64,000 bases of DNA from Bacteroidota bacterium (GCA_018700895.1 JABIUV010000024.1:1-64000), one strand, 5' to 3'; numbered from the stretch's first letter, positions 1-9,260 are shown. A program made the numbers and translations. Notes: generated from the letters alone by a model not told the origin.

Positions 1-186
1 GCGGCTCGGAGTACTTCTGCTCGGCGAGGCACTGCGGCTCGGAGTACTTCGGCTTGGTGTTACCGTTCTACTCGGAGTAGTACTGCGTGGTGTTACCGTT
101 CTACTCGGAGTAGTACTGCGTGGTGTTACTGTTCTGCTTGGGGTAGTACTGCGTGGTGTTACTGTTCTGCTTGGGGTAGTACTGCG
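1..186. repeat. 33-bp in-frame tandem repeat array inside the lipoprotein gene
   Basis: Four consecutive 33-bp units occupy 55-87, 88-120, 121-153 and 154-186. Units 1 and 2 are identical to each other, units 3 and 4 are identical to each other, and the two pairs differ at a few bases. Bases 1-17 and 34-50 are also an identical repeat with the same 33-base spacing, so the array continues in a diverged form toward the left edge. The period is 11 codons, so unit gain or loss keeps the reading frame. The pairwise identity suggests recent duplication by slippage or unequal exchange. Confidence 0.9.
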
Positions 187-1242
187 TGGTGTACGTGTAG
201 TAGTGGTTGATCGTCTTTCATCTACTCCACCTTCGTTACGTACTGGTGTTCTTACATTAGTACCGTTCACTGTTCCAGTATTCCCTCTTGTAGTTCCGGT
301 TGCCGTGGTGCTTGTTGCAGGTCTTCTGCCTTTTGGCACTGCTACCTTATTTGTACCTACACCTCTTGGGTTTATTTCTCCTGTACTACCACCTCTAGTT
401 ATGGGTGTGGTAGTACGTTGAGTAGTAGGCCTGCGGGTGTTTACATTTCCATCGCCACCTGTCGTGTTGTTTGTGCTTATACGTTGGCGAGAACTGTTAG
501 CTGCCCTGTTATATCTATCACTTCCTTGAAATTGGATTCCTCCTCCGCTGTTGTTAGTACTCGCGGTACGTAAACCTCGGGTACCATTCCAACCGCTGTT
601 CCATCCATAGCTATTATATCCACGTCCCCATCGGTTTCCGCCTCTATAGTAATATGTTTTAGCACAGTAATTCCAGCCACTATCCCAGCCGCCGTATCCA
701 TAACTATAAGGAGCGTTCCAGGTATTCCATCCAGGATTACCCCACGAGTAGCCATCATACCAGCCATTCCGGCTGTTATATCCTAAGTGCCAACTGCCTC
801 TCGGGCGATGCCAAAAACTATTGCCATACCAAGGACTGTACGCCCAATTATCATATCCGTACCATCCATTGTTCCAAGAGTTATTCCATCTATTGTTACG
901 GTTGGCATCACGATATCCATCTAAATACCCATTTTCATAAGAGTATTCAAACTCCTCACCTCTAAAACGACGAATGCGTCTTTCATAATCGGTCAAACCA
1001 CCTGCATATTCTTCGGTAGGAATTACACGCTCATCGTACACTAGTTCTAGTGTATTCACTGTATTTTCTTGCGGTTGTTCGGGTGTATATTTTTGAGGAG
1101 CAGGTTGTGGCGTATTCTGTACTATGACCACATCGTCTTCGGGGGTGTAATATACGTCATCGGGGTAGGTGGTTGTAAGCCTATTAGAGGTGCAACTCGC
1201 TAGTAAAAGGGCGGTAAGGGAGATATAAGTGTATAATTTCAT
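1..1242 (-). CDS. Repeat-rich lipoprotein, C-terminus beyond the left edge
   Basis: The frame is open for 414 codons from an ATG at 1242 down to base 1, with no stop inside the window. The N-terminus is a lipoprotein signal, with a hydrophobic stretch ending in the lipobox LLLASC (Cys17), so the protein is probably anchored in the outer membrane or periplasm. After an acidic, Pro/Gln-rich linker (residues 20-75), residues about 95-230 are very rich in Trp, Tyr, Gly and Asn with patterns like WNNGWYGYDNW. The rest is a Thr/Ser/Pro/Arg low-complexity tail ending in tandem 11-residue units of the type TPRSTTPSRTV. I recognise no enzyme domain. A structural or matrix-binding surface role is inference. 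It is divergent from proS. Confidence 0.85.
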   Translation of the reverse strand, partial: MKLYTYISLTALLLASCTSNRLTTTYPDDVYYTPEDDVVIVQNTPQPAPQKYTPEQPQENTVNTLELVYDERVIPTEEYAGGLTDYERRIRRFRGEEFEYSYENGYLDGYRDANRNNRWNNSWNNGWYGYDNWAYSPWYGNSFWHRPRGSWHLGYNSRNGWYDGYSWGNPGWNTWNAPYSYGYGGWDSGWNYCAKTYYYRGGNRWGRGYNSYGWNSGWNGTRGLRTASTNNSGGGIQFQGSDRYNRAANSSRQRISTNNTTGGDGNVNTRRPTTQRTTTPITRGGSTGEINPRGVGTNKVAVPKGRRPATSTTATGTTRGNTGTVNGTNVRTPVRNEGGVDERRSTTTTRTPRSTTPSRTVTPRSTTPSRTVTPRSTTPSRTVTPRSTTPSRTVTPSRSTPSRSASPSRSTPSR

Positions 1243-1324
1243 AAGGCTAAAAATTTAATTCAACATAACGGTTTAATTTTGCCGTCATACTACAATAATC
1301 AAATAGCATTCCAAGTTTAGAAAG

Positions 1325-2803
1325 ATGGCATTCGGAAAAGTAACACGCGAACAAGACTATAGCAAATGGTACAATAACCTCGTAGAAAATGCAGACCTAG
1401 CACAGCACAGTAGTGTGCGTGGCTGTATGGTTATCAAACCATACGGATATGCTATTTGGGAAAAAATGCAGGCTGAACTAGACAGACGTTTCAAAGAAAC
1501 GGGTCACGAGAATGCCTATTTCCCATTGTTCGTACCCAAAAGTCTTTTTGAAGCTGAAGAAAAAAACGCAGAAGGTTTTGCCAAGGAATGTGCTGTGGTA
1601 ACACACTACAGACTAGAGAGTGATCCGGACAAAGAAGGAAAACTACGCGTAGACCCTAAAGCAAAATTGGAAGAAGAACTCATTGTGCGACCTACCAGTG
1701 AAGCCATTATTTGGAACACATACAAAGGTTGGATACAGAGTTATAGAGACTTACCTATATTGGTAAATCAATGGGCCAATGTAGTACGCTGGGAAATGCG
1801 TACACGTTTGTTCTTACGTACTGCAGAGTTTTTGTGGCAAGAAGGACATACCGCTCATGCTACCAAACAAGAAGCCATAGAAGAAACCGACCAAATGGTG
1901 CGTGTATACGAAGAGTTCTCTAGAAATGTACTCGCTATCCCTACTATAATGGGACATAAAACAGAAAGTGAGCGATTTGCCGGAGCAGACGACACGCTGT
2001 GTATAGAAGGACTAATGCAAGACGGGAAGGCCCTACAAATGGGCACTTCTCATTTCTTGGGTCAAAACTTTGCGAAAGCATTTGATGTGAAATTTGCGAG
2101 TAAAGAAGGTAAACTAGAGCACGTATGGGCTACAAGCTGGGGAGTAAGCACTCGGCTGATGGGAGCACTTATCATGACCCACTCAGATGATGAGGGACTT
2201 ATATTGCCTCCCAACCTTGCTCCTACCCAAGTAGTGATAGTGCCTATATATAAAGGGCTAGAGCAGCTAGATGCGATTAGCGAAAAAATAGAACCCATTA
2301 TCAAAGCACTACGAGCAAAAGGCATCAGTGTGAAGTTTGACAAACGTGATACGCACAAGCCTGGGTTCAAATTTGCAGAATGGGAACTGAAAGGTGTACC
2401 CGTACGCATAGCCATAGGCAATAGAGACATAGAGAGTGGCACCGTAGAAGTAGCCCGTAGAGATACTAAGGAGAAGCAAAAAATGGCATTTGAAGGATTG
2501 GAAGACAATATAGCCGAACTGCTCGATACGATGCAAGAAGCCATATACACCAAAGCCCTCAACTACCGCGACGAGCATATCACAGAAGCAACCTCGTGGG
2601 AAGAGTTCCAAAAAGTACTAGAAACCAAAGGTGGATTCATATCTGCACACTGGGATGGTACCGCCGAAACTGAAGACGCGATACAACAAGCCACCAAAGC
2701 TACTATTCGTTGTATTCCTTTTGACAATCCACAAGAAGACGGGGTATGCGTATTCTCTGGCAAGCCAAGTAAGGAGAGAGTGCTGTTTGCTAAGGCGTAT
2801 TAG
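1325..2803 (+). CDS. proS: Prolyl-tRNA synthetase (short, archaeal/eukaryotic-like form)
   Basis: This is a class II aminoacyl-tRNA synthetase that charges tRNA-Pro with proline in the cytoplasm. The 492 residues fit the short form without the editing insertion of the long bacterial enzyme. Motif 2 is seen around residues 152-180 (VRWEMRTR and [10 protein letters not shown]), and motif 3 around 272-290 ([19 protein letters not shown]). The anticodon-binding domain begins near residue 300 ([10 protein letters not shown]), and the C-terminus ends in the Tyr that is usual for this form (AKAY). A TAATTTTG element at 1274-1281 resembles a Bacteroidota -7 box. The gene stands alone between a divergent lipoprotein gene and a small membrane protein gene. 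Confidence 0.97.
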   Translation: MAFGKVTREQDYSKWYNNLVENADLAQHSSVRGCMVIKPYGYAIWEKMQAELDRRFKETGHENAYFPLFVPKSLFEAEEKNAEGFAKECAVVTHYRLESDPDKEGKLRVDPKAKLEEELIVRPTSEAIIWNTYKGWIQSYRDLPILVNQWANVVRWEMRTRLFLRTAEFLWQEGHTAHATKQEAIEETDQMVRVYEEFSRNVLAIPTIMGHKTESERFAGADDTLCIEGLMQDGKALQMGTSHFLGQNFAKAFDVKFASKEGKLEHVWATSWGVSTRLMGALIMTHSDDEGLILPPNLAPTQVVIVPIYKGLEQLDAISEKIEPIIKALRAKGISVKFDKRDTHKPGFKFAEWELKGVPVRIAIGNRDIESGTVEVARRDTKEKQKMAFEGLEDNIAELLDTMQEAIYTKALNYRDEHITEATSWEEFQKVLETKGGFISAHWDGTAETEDAIQQATKATIRCIPFDNPQEDGVCVFSGKPSKERVLFAKAY

Positions 2804-2833
2804 GGGTTCATTGATTGGTTAAATGGTTGACTA

Positions 2834-3481
2834 GTGGAACCGGAAGAGAAAAAAGAATCAAAATTTAATTCAAAATCAGGGAAGGCTTTCTTAATATTTA
2901 GTGTTTTTAATGTTGCTGGACTTGTTATTGTATTATCCTTTCCCGAATTCATTGGCGAAGAAGAAAAGACGTTCATGGACTACTTACCTTGGAACTTTAT
3001 TTTTATCCTCTGGGGAATATTTGCGATACTAATTGGAATTGGCCAAACAAAAAAACCACCACTTTTCGAACCTGTATGGTTTAGAGACTCTAAATTGATG
3101 AAAGTTTTCATCTCTATTCTTGCGGTTCCATCCCTTTCGTTCTTACCTGCATGTATGTCGGTATTTGCGATTTACGGTTTAATTAACTACTCATTTGTCA
3201 ATGAGAAAATAGCTCTAGAGGGCAAGCTATATAAAAAGGAGATTAAGGAATCAAGTAGACGGCGAAGTTCAACCATACGAAAGGAATACTATATCTACTT
3301 TAATGAAGACAAGAGATATTCCTTTAAGGTGGACAAACCTACATTTACAGAACTTCAAGAAGGGGATTCATTAGAGTTAAATGTTTTGAAAGGTAGATTC
3401 GATGGATATTACAACATTACGGATAGTTTTAGTTTTTGGAGGAAGACTCCACTATTAGACCACTTGAAGGAAGAAGATTAG
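2834..3481 (+). CDS. Membrane protein of unknown function (DUF3592-like)
   Basis: The 215-residue protein starts at a GTG 30 bases after proS. Residues 18-38, 50-68 and 92-118 are hydrophobic and look like three membrane segments, followed by a soluble C-terminal half from about residue 125. That half contains EGKLYKKEIKESSRRR and a short beta-rich domain (YYIYFNEDKRYSFKVDK) of the kind seen in DUF3592-type membrane proteins. The family assignment is by impression only. Codon use is more AT-rich than in proS. No partner is evident in the neighbourhood, and no function can be stated. Confidence 0.75.
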   Translation: MEPEEKKESKFNSKSGKAFLIFSVFNVAGLVIVLSFPEFIGEEEKTFMDYLPWNFIFILWGIFAILIGIGQTKKPPLFEPVWFRDSKLMKVFISILAVPSLSFLPACMSVFAIYGLINYSFVNEKIALEGKLYKKEIKESSRRRSSTIRKEYYIYFNEDKRYSFKVDKPTFTELQEGDSLELNVLKGRFDGYYNITDSFSFWRKTPLLDHLKEED

Positions 3482-3601
3482 ACCATATACTAAGTATCGC
3501 TCCTACAGAGCTATTCTTACTTTCGATTATTCTGTGCTATTGACATTCTGCTCCGCTGTAGCTTAGACTTCCCACAAGAAAATTTTAGACTTAGACTTTG
3601 A

Positions 3602-3625
3602 CTTAGTCCGAAGCTTCGGACTAAG
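3602..3625. terminator. 24-bp perfect palindrome between convergent genes
   Basis: The 24 bases read identically on both strands (two 12-base arms, centre 3613/3614, core CCGAAGCTTCGG). It lies between the convergent ends of the membrane protein gene and ccmB, so a bidirectional terminator is the simplest reading. There is no T-run directly after it on the + strand. It is preceded by short direct repeats of TTAGACTT at about 3563-3600, so a repeat-family element is an alternative. The rest of 3482-3641 shows nothing else. Confidence 0.5.
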
Positions 3626-3641
3626 ACTTAACCTTTCCACC

Positions 3642-4307
3642 CTACTCCTCCCACACATACTTAAACAGCACCACTGAAAGCACCAACTGCATAATAAGCA
3701 ATAGAATAAGCACACCCCAGTCTTGTATGAATAGGTGAGAATCCAAAGGTGAGATGGCTTTGCTAGCAGAACGCAGGCTTACCAGCAAGCTTGGAATAAG
3801 CAAGGGCAGACTCAATATCATCGCTACGAGGCTACTATTTTTGGCTCCAAGGGCCAAGGCACTATTAAAAGTAAATACCGCCGAATTGCAAAGCGTAAAG
3901 AGCATAGCAGTAATAAGATACTCCGTAAAATGAGGAATACCCTGTGGCAACCAAAAAGACATTAATGCCGTAAGCACTCCCAAAAAAAATGCATTTACCA
4001 AAAACTGATAGGCGATTTTGGAAAGGATAATGGCCCGACTATCTACCAAAAATTTGTAGTAAAGCAGGCTACCGCTATTTTCCATCAAAAAACTACGCCC
4101 TATGTTTTGTACCACACCAAAAATAAGAACCACATAAAACAAGCTGTGCCACACCTTGTTGCTCGCCTCTTTCTGTATGGTGTAAATAATGAATACAGAA
4201 ACAGTAAGCAGCAGCACAAGCGACCAAAGGGCGTACTTGTTCTTAAGTTCCATTCTGAACTCTTTTAGAAAAAGTTGTTTTATCTGCTTAATAAGTGCGG
4301 TTTGCAT
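3642..4307 (-). CDS. ccmB: CcmB-family heme exporter membrane protein
   Basis: With the start at the ATG at 4307, the protein has 221 residues, the normal CcmB size. An ATG at 4331 would add eight residues that overlap the divergent gene. Six hydrophobic segments can be seen, and the sequence has the CcmB character in LLYYKFLVDSRAIILSKI and the central segment with TAMLFTLCNSAVFTFNSALAL. CcmB is the permease subunit of the CcmAB(C) system of cytochrome c maturation system I, acting in the inner membrane in heme delivery or release of the heme chaperone. No ccmA or ccmC is adjacent. The gene is divergent from the next one, with only 27 bases between the starts. Confidence 0.88.
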   Translation of the reverse strand: MQTALIKQIKQLFLKEFRMELKNKYALWSLVLLLTVSVFIIYTIQKEASNKVWHSLFYVVLIFGVVQNIGRSFLMENSGSLLYYKFLVDSRAIILSKIAYQFLVNAFFLGVLTALMSFWLPQGIPHFTEYLITAMLFTLCNSAVFTFNSALALGAKNSSLVAMILSLPLLIPSLLVSLRSASKAISPLDSHLFIQDWGVLILLLIMQLVLSVVLFKYVWEE

Positions 4308-4334
4308 AAATTTGCCACAGCAAAAGTACATTTA

Positions 4335-4793
4335 ATGTTATACCAATTACAGAAGTTATCAGAAGAAGAGCAGACCTTAGTGAGACGTTCTCCAATATGG
4401 GTCACCCTACTTATATCTTGTGCCGATCATGATATAGATGAGTCTGAAATAGACCGAGCTAAAGAAATCATTCACATCAAATCATTTGCGGTGCAAAATG
4501 ACGTGAAAAACCTATATAAAAATCTAGATCAACACGTAGATGAGGAGATAGACTTTGCCCTTAAATCATTGTCTGCCGATGGTAAGGAGCGTTTGGCATT
4601 CTTAGAGCAGCACATTGCTAAGTTGAATGACATTTTCGCCAAATTGGACCATACTTACGCTGTACAGTTATACAATAGTTTGAAAAACTTGGCTGTATCC
4701 GTAGCACAATCTGATGGTGGTATTTTTGGTATTAGAAGAATAAGCGAGGATGAGAAGAAGTATATTCACCTCCCAATGCTAAAGCAGCCGTGA
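4335..4793 (+). CDS. Uncharacterised helical protein preceding accC
   Basis: The protein is 152 residues long from the ATG at 4335. An in-frame TTG at 4275 lies opposite the ccmB coding region and is unlikely to be the start. The sequence is predicted to be mostly helical and acidic, with ADHDIDESEIDRAKEIIHIK near residue 35, which loosely resembles the acidic loop of TerB-like or EF-hand-like helical proteins. I do not recognise a family with confidence. It overlaps accC by four bases (GTGA), so the two are probably translationally coupled and co-transcribed. Its role is unknown. Confidence 0.75.
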   Translation: MLYQLQKLSEEEQTLVRRSPIWVTLLISCADHDIDESEIDRAKEIIHIKSFAVQNDVKNLYKNLDQHVDEEIDFALKSLSADGKERLAFLEQHIAKLNDIFAKLDHTYAVQLYNSLKNLAVSVAQSDGGIFGIRRISEDEKKYIHLPMLKQP

Positions 4794-6259
4794 AGAAAAT
4801 ATTAATAGCCAATCGTGGAGAAATCGCCGTACGTGTGATAAAAACCTGTCGGAAGATGGGCATATCCACTGTGGCTATTTACTCGGAAGCAGACCGAAAC
4901 TCTAAGCACGTACAATTGGCCGATGAGGCTTTTTGTGTAGGACCCGCTCCTAGTGCTGAGAGTTATCTGCAGGCGGACAAAATCATTCAAATCTGCAAAG
5001 ACAACGATGTGGATGGCATACACCCTGGATACGGATTCTTGTCGGAAAATGCTGGTTTTGTAAAAGCAGTAACCAATGCTGGTATCACCTTCATAGGGCC
5101 TAGTCCGGAGGCGATAGACCTTATGGGTAGTAAGATAGCCAGCAAGCAAGCCGTAGCCAAATATGGTGTGCCCTTGGTTCCCGGCATCAATCACGCAGTA
5201 GAAGATATAGCTGAAGCGGCTGACGTAGCCAACCAAATAGGCTACCCCGTACTGGTAAAAGCCAGTGCAGGTGGTGGTGGCAAGGGAATGCGTATTGTAC
5301 ACGACCCAAAAGACCTGGAGAGCCAAATGAAAACAGCTCAAAGCGAGGCTCAAAGTGCTTTTGGTGACCGCTCGGTATTCATCGAAAAATTTGTAACCAA
5401 ACCACGCCACATTGAGATACAACTTATCGCCGATAATCACGGAAACGTAGTGTACCTATTGGAACGTGAGTGCTCTATACAACGTAGACATCAAAAACTA
5501 GTGGAAGAAGCACCCAGTGCGGTACTCACACCCGAACTCCGCAAAGAGATGGGCGAAGCTGCGGTAAATGTGGCCAAGGCGTGCAACTACTCTGGAGCAG
5601 GTACGGTAGAGTTTCTGCTTGATGCAGATCATAAATTTTATTTCTTAGAAATGAATACCCGTCTGCAAGTGGAGCATCCAGTTACTGAGCTTATCACAGG
5701 ATTAGACTTAGTAGCGGAGCAAATACATGTAGCTCGTAATGAGAAACTTACCTACACCCAAGACGACATAAAAGCAAATGGCCACGCTATAGAACTACGC
5801 TTGACGGCCGAAGAGCCCGAAAATGATTTTGTGCCAGCCATAGGAACGATAGAGGTTTACGATACGCCCAAGCAAGACTGGGTAAGATTGGATGATTTTG
5901 TGTACGACGGATACGAAATACCTATTTACTATGACAATATGTTTGCGAAGCTTATCGTATGGGGCGAAGACCGCACACAAGCTATCCAACGCATGATTGC
6001 GGCTATTAATGATTTTAAGATAGAAGGCGTACCAACTACGCTCGATTTTGGCAGATTTGTGATGCAGCATCCTAAGTTTGTGGATGGTGATTTTGATACC
6101 AACTTCATCGCCCAATACTACACTCCAGAAGCACGAGCAGAGCAAGATGCTGACCTCAATAAAGCTGCGGCACTATTCACGTACTTAGAGTTCAATGAGC
6201 ACAAAGAAGTAGTAGTGGCAGAGCACGCTAGTAGTGCTTGGAGGAAACGAGCTGAGTAA
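4790..6259 (+). CDS. accC: Biotin carboxylase subunit of acetyl-/acyl-CoA carboxylase
   Basis: This ATP-grasp enzyme carboxylates the biotin of the biotin carboxyl carrier protein using ATP and bicarbonate, the first half-reaction of acetyl-CoA carboxylase (or of propionyl/acyl-CoA carboxylase). The N-terminal MKKILIANRGEIAVRVIK, the glycine-rich ATP loop at residues about 159-168 (AGGGGKGMRI) and the catalytic EMNTRLQVEHPVTE near 287-300 are all present. The 489 residues exceed the usual ~450, with an acidic C-terminal extension rich in Glu and Ala. The start is a GTG whose last two bases form part of the stop of the preceding gene. No accB or carboxyltransferase gene is adjacent, so whether it serves acetyl- or propionyl-CoA carboxylase is open. 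Confidence 0.93.
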   Translation: MKKILIANRGEIAVRVIKTCRKMGISTVAIYSEADRNSKHVQLADEAFCVGPAPSAESYLQADKIIQICKDNDVDGIHPGYGFLSENAGFVKAVTNAGITFIGPSPEAIDLMGSKIASKQAVAKYGVPLVPGINHAVEDIAEAADVANQIGYPVLVKASAGGGGKGMRIVHDPKDLESQMKTAQSEAQSAFGDRSVFIEKFVTKPRHIEIQLIADNHGNVVYLLERECSIQRRHQKLVEEAPSAVLTPELRKEMGEAAVNVAKACNYSGAGTVEFLLDADHKFYFLEMNTRLQVEHPVTELITGLDLVAEQIHVARNEKLTYTQDDIKANGHAIELRLTAEEPENDFVPAIGTIEVYDTPKQDWVRLDDFVYDGYEIPIYYDNMFAKLIVWGEDRTQAIQRMIAAINDFKIEGVPTTLDFGRFVMQHPKFVDGDFDTNFIAQYYTPEARAEQDADLNKAAALFTYLEFNEHKEVVVAEHASSAWRKRAE

Positions 6260-6307
6260 GAGTTTCAAACGCAAGTGCAAAAATTTGATTTAATAATTTT
6301 TGACAGA

Positions 6308-6826
6308 ATGCATCATATTACCTCTATCTATGACAGAATTTTCACACTTCTAAATGAATAAGCCTTAAAATTTTGGAATGGCTGGATTGACATTGAAGAT
6401 TCTGACTTCTCACTTTTAGAACCCAATATCGAATCGGAAGATTCTGAGTTTTCAGTTTTTAAAACAGTAAATTACGATGCTGGCATTCTATTCAGTATGA
6501 GTCAAAAACTGGATATTTTTGAAACAGAAAGAGGATTTCTAATATACGATGGAATATACAGTGACAGCTCCATAAAGAATACTCAACTAGTTAAATCTGA
6601 GGTAATAGAATTTGGTCTTCACACAATACTTGCCTCAAACCATTCTTGTCATATTTTCGAGTCTCCTTACGGCGGAATCGAACAACTGAAAATCAATTCT
6701 GAGAAGAAAATTGGCACAGAATTAACCATACAAAACAAGGATTACATTGTCAACAAAATACGCTCAACATTTATGTTGGATAATAAAGAGTATGATCTTA
6801 AGGGAATATCTATTTTCAGTAGTTAA
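6308..6826 (+). pseudogene. Small unknown gene interrupted by one in-frame stop
   Basis: From an ATG at 6308, 17 codons are open to a TAA at 6359-6361. The same frame then stays open from 6362 to the stop at 6824-6826 with no start codon until the ATG at 6497. The segment between the stop and that ATG looks coding: it reads FWNGWIDIEDSDFSLLEP and then IESEDSEFSVFK, an internal imperfect repeat. The simplest reading is a gene of about 172 residues with a nonsense mutation. The alternative is a functional 109-residue protein from 6497. The C-terminal part (ESPYGGIEQLKINSEKKIG) has no family I can recognise. It lies directly upstream of a tex relic. Confidence 0.55.
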
Positions 6827-6867
6827 TACCTTCCCGCAAAACCTCATTTACTGCTAGTCTAACCTTT

Positions 6868-6993
6868 GTGGACTTTCTATATTCGCCCCACCTTGAACAA
6901 TCCATCACACAAAGCACCAATATCTCTGAGAAGCGAATAGCAGCATTACTAAAACTACTTGCAGTATGTGGCACCATTCCGTTTATCGCTAGA
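6868..6993 (+). pseudogene. tex: N-terminal relic of tex (RNA-binding transcriptional accessory protein)
   Basis: The + strand frame reads HLEQSITQSTNISEKRIAAL near 6889-6948, then LKLLAVCGTIPFIAR ending at 6993, followed by a TAG. This matches the start of Tex/YhgF proteins, where a short helical segment ends in ...ATIPFIARYRKE. The similarity stops right after IAR. A GTG at 6868 is in frame, but the original start is uncertain. The matching C-terminal piece lies at 14712-14822 on the same strand, with the sugar locus between. An intact Tex is about 700-780 residues, so about 2 kb of the gene is missing. The assignment is from recalled family motifs. Confidence 0.7.
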
Positions 6994-7033
6994 TAGCTAT
7001 TGAGAAGTAGATAATAGATAGAAGAAGTAGGCT

Positions 7034-8599
7034 TTAAAACTTCCACTCTACCTCGCTCCCATTTTCTGAGAATTGAATCTTAAATTCTTGTGTTTTTAGG
7101 TTAGCATCCAGCGTAGCGATATCGCCATCAGATCTCCATGATATAGTTAACTTTTCTGCATCACTTTTAAAACTAGGAGTACCTGAAAAGGCCGCAGAGG
7201 TGTTACGTATACGTATCATATCCAGCTGCTTAGTTACCACTTCTTTTTTGAGGCCTTCTTCTACAGCTTCTAACCTGAGCGTAGTTCTATTTATCTCTTT
7301 ATGACCTCCCTCTCCTGCGGCATCTGCCGCGGCGTAATCATTTTTACCTGCAAATACATCTAAATACCATACTTGCGGAATACCTGGCATAAAAAGCTGA
7401 ATGGCTCTGGCAAGCAGCATTTTCTGATCACTTTCGCCTAAAGCACTATAGTAGGTAGCGTTTACCTGGTAGTAAGAGATTTTTTTACCATATGAACCAT
7501 ACAGGTTCTTAACTCTACCACCGCGTTCTAGTATGAGATTCATCATCTCCTCTATCTCATCATCTGGCAATAAGCCATCATTGTAAACTCCGTTTACTTC
7601 TTTACCCTTTAGGTCGAGTATAGGAATCCCATCATGGCAGCCGAGCATATTTACAGTTTTAAAACCTTTTTCTACTATCTCCTTAGCCCAAGCAATAACA
7701 GCTGTGCTAGTTCCTTTCTCTATGGCATGTATAAGCAGACCTGGCAAGAAAAAATCATAGATTACATACCCTTTAGCAGCTACTTCATCGTGCAAGTGCA
7801 ATCCATACTCTGCGTGTATTTCTGGTAGTAGCTGCAGATTATTCCTTTCTGCTATTCCATTGATTCGTTCTAGGTAATCCCAGGTGCCCGGTTTATTGAA
7901 AAAATTGGTTTGCCCAACTTCCTTATGCAAGTATGCAAAAGCATCTAGACGCAATATCTGACAGCCGTAACCGCCTAGTTTAGCTAAGACTTCCTCGTAA
8001 AACTCCCATACTAAAGGCGAGTTACTATTCACATCCATCTGCCCTAAGTAGGTCTTTGCATTGTCTTCTGATACTGTTATTTTTTGATAAAAAGTATTCC
8101 AGTACGGAACCTCTGTACCATCTGAAAATGGAACCTTTAGTATAGGTAGCCCAGACTTTCGCATAAAGAGCTTGTCTAGGTGCTTCTTGTGAGGAACGAT
8201 AATGCCTTCCTCATTCATGTCACCCTCTCCAGCCCAAAACTCATTCCAATTGATAAAGAAGTCTCTGTATTTAGACTCTTTTCCCTTGGCTAGCAAATCC
8301 TTGAATTGTGATGAAGCTACAGATAAATGATTCAGTACTATATCAAACTTGAGTGCAATATTGAGCTCACCAAGTTTATCTATATCCTTAGTGGTCACAA
8401 GTTCTTTATTAATATTATAATCTATGATTGAGAACCCTCTATCTAAGTCACTATTAAAAAATGTTGGCAAGGCATAAAACAAGGAAAACACGTCCTCAAA
8501 CTCAGGCTTGCTAAGTACATTAACAATATCATTTAGGTTGGTTCCTATGCTATCTGGGTATGCATTGAGCATAACTCCGTTACTCAGTCTATTGCTCAT
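7034..8599 (-). CDS. GH13_18 disaccharide phosphorylase (sucrose- or glucosylglycerate-phosphorylase type)
   Basis: This is a retaining alpha-glucoside phosphorylase that splits an alpha-glucoside with phosphate to glucose 1-phosphate and the aglycone. The 521 residues and the N-terminal NGVMLNAYPDSIGTNLNDI are typical of the subfamily. The nucleophile motif RLDAFAYLHKE (near 218-228), the acid/base motif LLPEIHAEYG (near 256-265) and the third acidic site CHDGIPILDLKG (near 322-333) are all visible. There is no signal peptide, so it acts in the cytoplasm. It overlaps the kinase gene by four bases and is the last gene of the sugar operon. Substrate cannot be fixed from sequence: sucrose, glucosylglycerate and glucosylglycerol are all possible. 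Confidence 0.88.
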   Translation of the reverse strand: MSNRLSNGVMLNAYPDSIGTNLNDIVNVLSKPEFEDVFSLFYALPTFFNSDLDRGFSIIDYNINKELVTTKDIDKLGELNIALKFDIVLNHLSVASSQFKDLLAKGKESKYRDFFINWNEFWAGEGDMNEEGIIVPHKKHLDKLFMRKSGLPILKVPFSDGTEVPYWNTFYQKITVSEDNAKTYLGQMDVNSNSPLVWEFYEEVLAKLGGYGCQILRLDAFAYLHKEVGQTNFFNKPGTWDYLERINGIAERNNLQLLPEIHAEYGLHLHDEVAAKGYVIYDFFLPGLLIHAIEKGTSTAVIAWAKEIVEKGFKTVNMLGCHDGIPILDLKGKEVNGVYNDGLLPDDEIEEMMNLILERGGRVKNLYGSYGKKISYYQVNATYYSALGESDQKMLLARAIQLFMPGIPQVWYLDVFAGKNDYAAADAAGEGGHKEINRTTLRLEAVEEGLKKEVVTKQLDMIRIRNTSAAFSGTPSFKSDAEKLTISWRSDGDIATLDANLKTQEFKIQFSENGSEVEWKF

Positions 8600-9228
8600 C
8601 GTATAGTATAGTTCGTATCTATTACCATGTCTGCCTTTTTAATAAGAGGTGCTATGATACTATGCTCTATTTCTAGGATTTGTTCTACGTATGCATCATA
8701 AACTTCACGTTTCCTTTGCTTTCTTATCTCTTTGGTTTGAAGGTAATTTCTTTCCATAAAAATTCCGAAATTGACCCTATCCAACAGAAAGGAATAAACC
8801 CCTTCAATTATTAGAACATCCACTTTATTCAGTTGTAATTCTAAATTCTCAAAGCAGCTATTGATATAGTCTACGACTGGAATAGTAATTTGATGAACTC
8901 CATCCTTGAATAGATCTACGTGCTTTTGTAGTAAAGCTAAGTTCACCTCCTTTGCTCCCACACATTCTAAACCTAAAAGTCGGTTTTTATGATTTTCCTT
9001 TGGCGGCAATTTAAAATAACTGTCAAGGTGAAGTATGTAGGACGAGACACCATTTTTATTCAGTTGCATTTTTAGACTAGTAGCCGTAACAGTCTTACCA
9101 CTTCCTGACTCTCCACAAACCGCCACTACAGTCCTATTCTTTAACCTTGCCAAAGGCAAAACGGTGCTGCAAATCTGAGCCCCAAGTTGAGCATATTCTT
9201 CTTTAATTTCTATCTCCTCTTTTATCAT
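8596..9228 (-). CDS. P-loop kinase of the uridine kinase/phosphoribulokinase superfamily
   Basis: The 210-residue protein has a clear Walker A motif (VVAVCGESGSGKT, about residues 35-47), the substrate-region motif HLDSYFKLPP near 66-75 and a Walker B-like strand VLIIEGVYSF near 137-146. The fold is that of uridine kinase, phosphoribulokinase and the P-loop D-glycerate kinases. Its position between a phosphorylase and a sugar permease makes nucleoside phosphorylation unlikely. I infer that it phosphorylates the aglycone released by the phosphorylase (fructose, glycerate or similar). The stop overlaps the phosphorylase start by four bases (ATGA). Confidence 0.8.
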   Translation of the reverse strand: MIKEEIEIKEEYAQLGAQICSTVLPLARLKNRTVVAVCGESGSGKTVTATSLKMQLNKNGVSSYILHLDSYFKLPPKENHKNRLLGLECVGAKEVNLALLQKHVDLFKDGVHQITIPVVDYINSCFENLELQLNKVDVLIIEGVYSFLLDRVNFGIFMERNYLQTKEIRKQRKREVYDAYVEQILEIEHSIIAPLIKKADMVIDTNYTIR

Positions 9229-9260
9229 CTATTGTCACTTCACATTCGTTCTCACTAGTC

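Noticed and set aside
1-186. A CRISPR-like array of repeats
   Set aside because: The units are contiguous 33-bp tandem repeats in coding frame with no spacers.
203-767. Short open frames on both strands inside the first 1.2 kb
   Set aside because: They are alternative frames of the lipoprotein gene, whose own frame is open over the whole segment with a lipoprotein signal.
6816-7046. A 76-codon minus-strand open frame next to the phosphorylase gene
   Set aside because: It is the antisense of the N-terminal tex relic and overlaps the phosphorylase stop; it shows no domain.
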